NCBI GenBank assembly: GCA_009785045.1
Contig: WQXC01000068.1
Location: 1-9,238 of the forward strand
Source: Treponema sp.
Lineage (GTDB): Bacteria; Spirochaetota; Spirochaetia; Treponematales; Breznakiellaceae
Reading direction: 5' to 3'
DNA length: 9,238 nucleotides
Position numbers and translations under genes: made by a program. Positions 1 to 5,191 of this stretch are shown in pieces. The notes under the pieces are model-generated. The model was given only the letters and a program-made list of their open reading frames with translations, was not told where the DNA came from and did no database searches. Position 1 is the first letter of the stretch; each line of letters begins with the position of its first letter.

Positions 1-1202
1 ATTTCCGAGTTAACAACAATGTACTGCCCGTGCTTCTGATGTCCTGACGCTTTTATATATGTGCCTACATCGTGAAGAATAGCGGCTGTTTCCAGCATTA
101 TACGATGGCGCCTGTTCATACCATGTTCTTTTTCCAGCGCATCAAAAATAACAAGACAGTGATTCGCTACATGCCTTCCGTGCGCTTCATCAAAATGATA
201 TTTTCGCCCCAGGTTTACTGCAGAAGCGATAATCTGCGAAAAGAATTCACCCTGCAAAGCGGAATCTACACCAGATGCCAAATCTACAAGATAACCATCG
301 CGGATTGTAACATGCGGAACAGCAACATTTGCAGCGCCGGTACGCTCAAGAAAAAGTTTTAAAACTAAAAGTCCCGGAACAAGCCCTTCTGCATCAGCGT
401 AAGATATTCCAAATTGATGTATACAGTCTTCTATGCTGAAATTACGGATTTTTTCTACAAATTTAATAAATTCTTCACGTTCAATAATACGGCAATTTTC
501 ATTTAAATCTTTTCCAATTTTGTCTGCAAGAAGGCGAGCATCTCCTCCGGCTGCAACCATTGTGCGCACATGAGCAAAATCCATTTCCAGATTTAAAAGA
601 CCCAAAGTATTTCTGATATTTTCATTCAGATAACGCTCATAAAATATTCCCGTACCAAAACTATGCCGCGAGTGTTTATCGATAATGATCGTCCCCATTT
701 TTAAACTATGAGCCGCAACCATCTGCCCGCGGCGTAAAAGCATAATTTCTGTAGAACCGCCGCCAATCTCGATAATCATGGAATTTGCGCGCCAGAACAA
801 AGGAAGGTCCTGCTTAAGCGCAAAACGCACAGCAAGATACATCAATCTGTTTTCTTCGATACCTTCTACAATGCTTAAATTAAAACCTGTCTCCTGCTGC
901 ACTCGATCGATAAAAACATCCCTGTTACGTGCAGCGCGAAGAGCGCTTGTTGCAATGGCGTGAATATTACTATCTGTTATACCCCACCCGGTTAAAAGTT
1001 CGCGGTGACTTTGAAGAACAGATAGACATTCAAGAATAGATTCCCGCGAAATAACGCCGGTAGTAAAAACATCGCGTCCAAGCGAAGCGGGTCTTGCCGC
1101 GCGATCCAGTACCTGCCAGCCGCCGTTAGGATATATTTCGGCAACATGCAGCCTGATGCCTGTGGAGCCAATTTCTATAATCGCGGTTAATGTAGCGCTC
1201 AT
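1..1202 (-). CDS. Ppx/GppA-family phosphatase with C-terminal HD domain (3' end cut by window edge)
   Basis: Predicted cytosolic exopolyphosphatase / (p)ppGpp-pentaphosphate phosphatase of the ASKHA fold. I translated 400 residues from the ATG at 1202; the stop lies beyond the left edge. Visible motifs: a phosphate-binding loop IIEIGSTGIRL at residues 8-18, TSALRAARN at 85-93, a second phosphate loop IEIGGGSTEI at 144-153, and RDGYL at 301-305. After about residue 320 an HD-type domain follows, with ILHDVG (H377, D378) and GHQKHGQYIV near 387, as in long Ppx/GppA proteins. Family members usually have Asp in both phosphate loops (DxGSNS, DIGGGST); here both are Glu (E10, E145), a conservative change I would not read as inactivating. 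The start lies 3 nt past the stop of the upstream glycoside hydrolase gene and has no strong ribosome site of its own, so translational coupling in one operon is likely. Whether it acts on polyphosphate or pppGpp cannot be told from sequence. Confidence 0.93.
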   Translation of the reverse strand, partial: MSATLTAIIEIGSTGIRLHVAEIYPNGGWQVLDRAARPASLGRDVFTTGVISRESILECLSVLQSHRELLTGWGITDSNIHAIATSALRAARNRDVFIDRVQQETGFNLSIVEGIEENRLMYLAVRFALKQDLPLFWRANSMIIEIGGGSTEIMLLRRGQMVAAHSLKMGTIIIDKHSRHSFGTGIFYERYLNENIRNTLGLLNLEMDFAHVRTMVAAGGDARLLADKIGKDLNENCRIIEREEFIKFVEKIRNFSIEDCIHQFGISYADAEGLVPGLLVLKLFLERTGAANVAVPHVTIRDGYLVDLASGVDSALQGEFFSQIIASAVNLGRKYHFDEAHGRHVANHCLVIFDALEKEHGMNRRHRIMLETAAILHDVGTYIKASGHQKHGQYIVVNSE

Positions 1203-1205
1203 AAA

Positions 1206-2663
1206 CTACAACTTATCAATAAGTATTGAGCATTTTCCGGACGGAATTGGAAGTGTCTTTTCCTTAACGCCAAGAATATTAATGGTAAAATAGTATAGTT
1301 TTTCGCTTTCCATTTGAATTTCCCAGCCTCTGCCGCTCTTGTTGGAAAGAATTGTAATCATGTTATTTTTTAACGAGAGATTCTCTACTCCCATAATTTC
1401 CAGGTTTGGAATAACCCAGTCTACAGTTTTACGCGGAAGCGAAATGGAAAGCCCAACAATATTTTCGATTGTAAGACAGATTGTAGAAAGCGCATCAAAT
1501 GTTAAATACTGAGGCCGCGGGAAAGCAGGCTTACCTGTCCATTTTGCAGGCCCCTCTTTTGTCGGAAGATAAGCTTCCCAAAGAATTCCCTTGTGATGAG
1601 GCGGTGCAGAACTATCACCCTTAGTATTTGCGGGAGGTTCCGGATTCATCGAATCAAGCATGAAGTAAACATGCCTGATTGCACATTCCCGCGCTAAATC
1701 CCACCGCTGATACCGCTCAAGTCCTTTTATCACCATAAATGTCAAATAAGGATAAACAGAGCCGCGGAAACCTCGTCCTGCTTCGTCAAATTCTTTTTCA
1801 GAAACTGAAAGAGAAGGAAAAGGATGTGCAGTGCCAAAGAATTTTGGATCGGAAAGTTTTTCGATAATACGTTCGGCTTTTTCGCCATTGGGTATCTCTG
1901 CCAAAAGCGGCCAATACCCGGCAATGGTTTTGATTGGAACCTGCTTTTCGTTTTTATTAATATCGTAGTAAAAACCGTCTGCCGCATTATACATCAAAGA
2001 ATTGATTCTGGTTTTAAGCGAAAAATACTGGCGCTTGTACTGAAAACTGGTCTCTTTGTCGTTCAGGATATCTGCAAGCGCAGACATATAAAGCATATTG
2101 ATAGCCATCATTGTGTTAAAATCCATGGCATAGTAGGCATCCCCGCGCGGTAAATTGCTCATTCCGGTTGCAGAAAGTGGTGTCTTATAGAGGCCATTCG
2201 CCTTTTTAAACACAGAGTCGATCCAGGTTGAATACCGGCATAAAATGGGTAATACATCCTTAACGCGTTTTTTATTCCCAGATTTATGATAGATATTATG
2301 CTCCGCCCAGGCAAAAAGAGGCATTCCAAGCCCCTCAGAGTTATCTTTTTCTTTGATAGGAGCGCCAGTAGAGGTGTCATAAGCGTTTCTAATGGCTCCA
2401 TTTGGCTCTTGACGGCTATAAAACAGGTCCAAAGTAGGGTGAGCCTGGAAAATTCTATTGGAATATACCAGAAAAAATGAGGAAAGTATCGCATCAGCCT
2501 GGGTAACGACCTGAGATTCCGGATAAGAGAAGAATTTTCCCTCTATTCCGCTTTGAGAACCGCCGCTATTCCAGCAATCTTGAATCCACGCCCACGTTTT
2601 ATCATAAATATCGACAAAATCCTGGTCATAAAAGTGGATTTTGGGGAAATCATGCTTGGTCAA
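1206..2663 (-). CDS. Six-hairpin (alpha/alpha)6 glycoside hydrolase, trehalase/GH63/MGH1-like
   Basis: A 485-residue protein resembling the (alpha/alpha)6-barrel trehalase-like clan (GH37/GH63/MGH1 type). No signal peptide is seen, so it is probably cytosolic and acts on an alpha-linked di- or oligosaccharide; the substrate is unknown. Motifs in order: DNSEGLGMPLFAWAE at 107-121, TGMSNLPRGDAYYAMDFNTM at 166-185 (matching the family pattern SGMDNSPR...DLN), GYWPLLA at 249-255, GFRGSVYPYL at 298-307, and LWEAYLPTKEG at 361-371 (matching WExYNPxTG, with Glu363 as probable catalytic base). The usual catalytic Asp of the SGMDNSP motif is Ser169 here. Residues from about 410 form a small beta-rich tail. 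The start is TTG at 2663: AAGGAG lies 5 nt upstream (2669-2674), the nearest ATG (2653) is out of frame, and no in-frame ATG occurs for over 100 codons. The next gene starts 3 nt after its stop. I see no convincing -35/-10 pair upstream. Confidence 0.85.
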   Translation of the reverse strand: MTKHDFPKIHFYDQDFVDIYDKTWAWIQDCWNSGGSQSGIEGKFFSYPESQVVTQADAILSSFFLVYSNRIFQAHPTLDLFYSRQEPNGAIRNAYDTSTGAPIKEKDNSEGLGMPLFAWAEHNIYHKSGNKKRVKDVLPILCRYSTWIDSVFKKANGLYKTPLSATGMSNLPRGDAYYAMDFNTMMAINMLYMSALADILNDKETSFQYKRQYFSLKTRINSLMYNAADGFYYDINKNEKQVPIKTIAGYWPLLAEIPNGEKAERIIEKLSDPKFFGTAHPFPSLSVSEKEFDEAGRGFRGSVYPYLTFMVIKGLERYQRWDLARECAIRHVYFMLDSMNPEPPANTKGDSSAPPHHKGILWEAYLPTKEGPAKWTGKPAFPRPQYLTFDALSTICLTIENIVGLSISLPRKTVDWVIPNLEIMGVENLSLKNNMITILSNKSGRGWEIQMESEKLYYFTINILGVKEKTLPIPSGKCSILIDKL

Positions 2664-2821
2664 AAATACTCCTTAAATAGGGTAAACAATTGAATCTTAT
2701 AAATATAATACTATTTCCTTAGGATTGCCATGAAATTCTGCAAAAATATTGATAAATTCGCTCAAAACAGATTATTTATAAGCCAATTTGCGACACCATC
2801 TTCATTATTACTTTATTTTCA

Positions 2822-2850
2822 TTGACAAAATATCCTTTTTTTGATATGTT
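2822..2850 (+). promoter_or_regulatory. Sigma-70 promoter of the small RNA upstream of the Abi gene
   Basis: A perfect -35 TTGACA (2822-2827), a 17-bp spacer, and an extended -10 TGaTATGTT (TG at 2842-2843, hexamer 2845-2850). Initiation is expected near A2857. The start region contains an inverted repeat, GGTA ATA TACC (2854-2864), which could be an operator but is short. There is no coding sequence directly behind it; the next thing transcribed is the hairpin RNA. Confidence 0.75.
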
Positions 2851-2856
2851 ATAGGT

Positions 2857-2920
2857 AATATACCTGCCATGCCTCTGTCGGGTTTGCCTGATATGCACAC
2901 TTTGGCGGGTCTTTTTTTTT
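2857..2920 (+). ncRNA. Small structured RNA upstream of the Abi_2 HEPN gene; candidate RNA antitoxin (abiF-RNA type)
   Basis: Predicted transcript of about 64 nt, from A2857 set by the consensus promoter to a run of nine T at 2912-2920. A 7-bp helix (2862-2868 with 2904-2910, one G-U pair) encloses a 35-nt loop, in which TGC 2870-2872 can pair with GCA 2895-2897 and CCU 2872-2874 could instead pair with GGG 2880-2882. The start codon of the Abi protein is 80 nt further on. Abi_2-family genes are known to be accompanied upstream by a conserved RNA called the abiF motif, proposed to restrain the toxin. Placement and design fit that, but I cannot confirm a covariance-model match, and the structure inside the loop is uncertain. 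A simple attenuator leader for the Abi gene is the main alternative. Confidence 0.65.
2862..2920 (+). terminator. Intrinsic terminator between small RNA and Abi gene
   Basis: ACCTGCC (2862-2868) pairs with GGCGGGT (2904-2910), followed at once by C and nine T (2912-2920). The stem doubles as the closing helix of the small RNA. The long loop makes it less than ideal, so some read-through into the Abi gene is plausible; no separate promoter for that gene was found between 2921 and 2999. Confidence 0.65.
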
Positions 2921-2973
2921 ATACACAAGCTACGTAAGCAGCGTATATGATTAATTTCCGCATTCTTTTAGAA

Positions 2974-2998
2974 CGAAATTTCGCAGACCGGAGGGAGG
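2974..2998 (+). promoter_or_regulatory. Ribosome-binding site of the Abi gene with adjacent 10-bp palindrome
   Basis: The run GGAGGGAGG at 2990-2998 gives a very strong Shine-Dalgarno sequence for the ATG at 3000 (GGAGG at 2990-2994 leaves 5 nt). Just upstream is the perfect palindrome CGAAATTTCG (2974-2983), a possible operator or a stem that could influence ribosome access. Its role is inference only. Confidence 0.55.
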
Positions 2999-2999
2999 C

Positions 3000-3917
3000 A
3001 TGAATAAGCAACTATATCAAAAGCCTCCGCTGGCTGCAGAAGATCAGATCAGGCTTCTAAAAAGTCGTGGTTTACAAATACCTGACGAAGACAGAGCATC
3101 TCGGTATCTCCATAATATTGGTTACTACCGTTTAAGCGGTTATATGTATCCATTCTTAGCAAATACAAAGCAACACCTTTATAAAAAAGGGATAATTTTT
3201 AATGATATTTTAAATTTATATCGATTTGATCGTGAATTACGGCTTCTGGTGTTTTCTGCCATTGAGAAAATAGAAATTGCTTTACGGGCACAGATAGCAG
3301 ATCAGTTTTCAATAACTTATAAAGATCCATTGTGGTATACTGATGTAAAATATTTTTATGATCCTGTAAAGCACACAGATTTTCTTAACAGCTTAAATTC
3401 TAACATTATACGATCTAATGATATTTTCATAAAGCATTTTTCCAATACTTACGCCAATCCGTTACCCCCAATATGGATTATCTTTGAAATTCTTTCGATG
3501 GGTCAGTTTTCAAAATTATATGATATGACTGCCAAATCACCTCCCCGAAAAGCGGTAGCAGACTACTTTGGTGTTAAAGAAACAGTTTTTACTACCTGGC
3601 TGCATACCCTTGTTTATGTGAGGAATATTTGCGCTCATCACGCCAGGTTATGGAATAAAGATTTTCGTATTCCGGTGAAGATACCAAAAAAAACTACCAA
3701 CAAATGGCTTGCTAATTCAAATGTCAATGACAGAAAGGTGTATATAATTTTTGCAATAATAATTTATCTGCTTGATATAATTACACCGAATCATACATTC
3801 CGGCAAAAAGTAAAGACACTCTTAGAAAAATATCCCAATATTAATATTACCGCTATGGGTTTTCCATTAAATTGGGAATCTGATCCATTCTGGGACTTTA
3901 ACATACCAGAAAATTAA
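3000..3917 (+). CDS. Abi_2 (AbiD/AbiF-type) HEPN-domain protein, putative RNase toxin of an abortive-infection system
   Basis: A 305-residue protein of the Abi_2 family (PF07751), close to the usual length. Diagnostic stretches in order: YLHNIGYYRLSGYMYPF at 36-52, FDRELRLLVFSAIEKIEIAL at 76-95, PPIWIIFEILSMGQFSKLY at 156-174, and VRNICAHHARLWN at 207-219. The last holds the HEPN ribonuclease signature R-X4-H (R208, H213), so the predicted role is RNA cleavage that halts growth or phage propagation. No signal peptide; expected in the cytosol. It is the only large plus-strand gene here and sits 80 nt behind a terminator-ended small RNA that may act as its antitoxin. A strong ribosome site precedes the ATG, so expression is probably limited at transcription or by the RNA. 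Its stop is 8 nt from the stop of the convergent 111-aa gene. Family assignment is firm; toxin activity and the RNA partner are inferred. Confidence 0.92.
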   Translation: MNKQLYQKPPLAAEDQIRLLKSRGLQIPDEDRASRYLHNIGYYRLSGYMYPFLANTKQHLYKKGIIFNDILNLYRFDRELRLLVFSAIEKIEIALRAQIADQFSITYKDPLWYTDVKYFYDPVKHTDFLNSLNSNIIRSNDIFIKHFSNTYANPLPPIWIIFEILSMGQFSKLYDMTAKSPPRKAVADYFGVKETVFTTWLHTLVYVRNICAHHARLWNKDFRIPVKIPKKTTNKWLANSNVNDRKVYIIFAIIIYLLDIITPNHTFRQKVKTLLEKYPNINITAMGFPLNWESDPFWDFNIPEN

Positions 3918-3925
3918 TAAGTAGT

Positions 3926-4261
3926 TTATTTAATCTTTTGTTTACCATCTGACGCCTCATGAATATTTACCTGCCTATTATCATTGTATGTAATATGAGT
4001 ATGTTTACTATCTAATAAATCCAAGTATCTTTCATGGCGTTCATCTTCAGCCAAATCACGCATCAATTCTCTATAATCTTCTCTATCTTGAACATAAGAA
4101 ACTGTATCACTAATAAACCCACCAATAAGTGCAAAAGGCAGACCACACACAAAAAGAAGAATTGATATCACCCAAAACAGAATACCTATACCTGTAATAC
4201 CTGCAACAATTCCGCCTATTATAGCACAAAAAATTGCCAAAAATAATAATCCTAGTAACAT
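3926..4261 (-). CDS. Small two-helix membrane protein of unknown function
   Basis: A 111-residue protein I do not recognise. Residues 1-22 and about 26-50 are strongly hydrophobic and Gly-rich (two membrane helices; the first could be read as an uncleaved signal anchor). Residues 54-84 are highly charged (RED, RDLAEDERHERYLDL) and probably helical or coiled-coil, and the tail to 111 is polar. Start choice: AAAAGGAG (4268-4275) lies 6 nt before the ATG at 4261, and a good promoter stands immediately upstream, giving a leader of about 20 nt. It is thus probably expressed independently of the 217-aa gene that ends 62 nt before it, and converges on the Abi gene. AT-rich like its neighbours. It could be an accessory of the Abi module, a phage-membrane protein or a passenger; sequence alone does not decide. 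Confidence 0.75.
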   Translation of the reverse strand: MLLGLLFLAIFCAIIGGIVAGITGIGILFWVISILLFVCGLPFALIGGFISDTVSYVQDREDYRELMRDLAEDERHERYLDLLDSKHTHITYNDNRQVNIHEASDGKQKIK

Positions 4262-4289
4262 ATAAAACTCCTTTTATTACCAGTATTTG

Positions 4290-4318
4290 ATAGTAACATA
4301 AAAAATAATAAATGTCAA
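4290..4318 (-). promoter_or_regulatory. Sigma-70 promoter of the 111-aa membrane protein gene
   Basis: On the minus strand, a perfect -35 TTGACA (4318-4313), a 17-bp spacer, and an extended -10 TGtTACTAT (hexamer 4295-4290). The expected start is near 4283. The build (perfect -35, 17-bp spacer, extended but weak -10) copies that of the small-RNA promoter at 2822. It begins 5 bp past the stop of the upstream 217-aa gene. Confidence 0.6.
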
Positions 4319-4323
4319 ATTTA

Positions 4324-4977
4324 TTATTCAAACAACTTAACAATAAAATGCATTTCAGAATTAGTTAACCCTTGAATGTTACCAAAATTTTCTCGTAGCT
4401 TTTCTACTTCTTTTTTTTGGACATTGTTTAGTTCTTTATATTTAGCCCACTTAAACTGTTCAACTCCAATTATATCAGTAAAGTGCTCCTGCGCTGAAAC
4501 ATCCATAAATCCAGGCTTGTTAAACAGAAGAAGACAAGAAAGATACACAGCGCTGTAGAATTGCTCCTCATTGCTACCTTTAGGAATAACCGGGATTATA
4601 TAATCACCTTTTTCTTTTTTCAAAGCAGAAATAACCGATTCATAAAAATCAAAATATTCTAAAGAATCTGGATCAATATTAATACCTAGACGCTTTGCTT
4701 CATCGCTAACCAGCGAAATAAAAATATCTGGATGAAAACTCCTCCATATAAACTCAGGATCAAATCTTGTCATTTTAACTGTATCGCGTTTTGTTTCAAC
4801 AAAAAGCGGATCTAGAGAAACACCATTGGTATACATGGTATCATTGACATTAATTAACAGCCTGTATGCTTGTTCTCCGATATAACTCTCATTAACTTCT
4901 CCAGTAACAAATATCCTTGATGCTATTATACTATCTTTTGCAATACCAGATATTATTGCTCTATCAAGCGGATTCAT
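4324..4977 (-). CDS. Hypothetical protein, 217 aa from an internal ATG; natural N-terminus probably broken
   Basis: I do not recognise this protein. It is soluble-looking, with no signal peptide or membrane helix, mixed alpha/beta in character, with acidic clusters and a charged helical C-terminus (KKEVEKLRENF near residues 187-197). The ATG at 4977 is the first usable one in the open stretch, but its only ribosome-like sequence, GGGGAG, abuts it with no spacing, which is poor. In the same frame 13 codons further upstream there is an ATG at 5016 with AAAAGGAG at ideal spacing, and that reading is closed by TGA at codon 5 (5004-5002). So either this is a 230-aa gene with a nonsense mutation (or sequence error), or a short product MTEK precedes reinitiation at 4977. 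It is AT-rich like the Abi islet. A promoter candidate lies at 5072-5100. The long undamaged frame after the TGA suggests that any lesion is recent. Confidence 0.6.
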   Translation of the reverse strand: MNPLDRAIISGIAKDSIIASRIFVTGEVNESYIGEQAYRLLINVNDTMYTNGVSLDPLFVETKRDTVKMTRFDPEFIWRSFHPDIFISLVSDEAKRLGINIDPDSLEYFDFYESVISALKKEKGDYIIPVIPKGSNEEQFYSAVYLSCLLLFNKPGFMDVSAQEHFTDIIGVEQFKWAKYKELNNVQKKEVEKLRENFGNIQGLTNSEMHFIVKLFE

Positions 4978-5016
4978 CTCCCCATGCTTTGTCCATGACT
5001 TTCATTTTTCTGTCAT
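4978..5016 (-). pseudogene. Upstream start and in-frame TGA of the 217-aa gene
   Basis: Reading from ATG 5016: M-T-E-K-TGA-K-S-W-T-K-H-G-E, then M at 4977 in the same frame. AAAAGGAG (5029-5022) sits 5 nt before the ATG; the string AAGGAGTATTT before the start is the same as that before the glycoside hydrolase gene. TGG (Trp) to TGA by one base change is the simplest explanation. Confidence 0.5.
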
Positions 5017-5071
5017 AAATACTCCTTTTATTAATGATTTTTCATAATTTTTCTTACTCACAAGTGAAGTG

Positions 5072-5100
5072 AATATACATATAATGTGCATTTTTACCAA
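5072..5100 (-). promoter_or_regulatory. Possible promoter of the 217-aa gene
   Basis: Minus strand -35 TTGGTA (5100-5095), a 17-bp spacer, and -10 TATATT (5077-5072, one mismatch to consensus). The predicted start is near 5065, about 50 nt before the ATG at 5016. The region is AT-rich, so a chance match is possible. Confidence 0.4.
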
Positions 5101-5154
5101 ATTTAGGAAAATTAAATGTTATTTTATTAGAAAAAACGGTATCTTAAACTAATA

Positions 5155-5188
5155 AAAAACCTTTTTTTAGTAGTAATTATCGGTTTTT
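5155..5188 (-). terminator. Weak terminator-like hairpin after the DUF115 gene
   Basis: AAAAACC (5155-5161) and GGTTTTT (5182-5188) form a 7-bp stem with a 20-nt loop. On the minus strand the stem runs into a T-rich stretch 4 nt past the stop of the DUF115 gene. The stem is AT-rich and weak, though symmetric enough to work in both directions. Confidence 0.3.
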
Positions 5189-5191
5189 ATT

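Noticed and set aside
72..963. Plus-strand ORFs of 96 and 61 codons
   Set aside because: They lie antisense to the Ppx/GppA gene, whose motifs are unmistakable; no ribosome sites or family-like sequence.
2651..2653. ATG 10 nt downstream of the TTG as start of the glycoside hydrolase
   Set aside because: Out of frame with the long ORF; the TTG at 2663 has AAGGAG at ideal spacing.
2730..2825. 31-codon plus-strand ORF with AGGA before its ATG
   Set aside because: Short, no recognisable sequence, and its stop falls inside the -35 of the small-RNA promoter; probably chance in AT-rich DNA.
4110..4343. 77-codon minus-strand ORF overlapping the 111-aa gene
   Set aside because: Other-frame shadow; its start lies within the end of the 217-aa gene and upstream of the promoter that serves the 111-aa gene, and it has no ribosome site.
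5002..5004. TGA read as selenocysteine at codon 5 of the 217-aa gene
   Set aside because: No clear SECIS-like hairpin directly downstream, no Cys/Sec redox motif around it, and position 5 is atypical; a TGG-to-TGA change is simpler.
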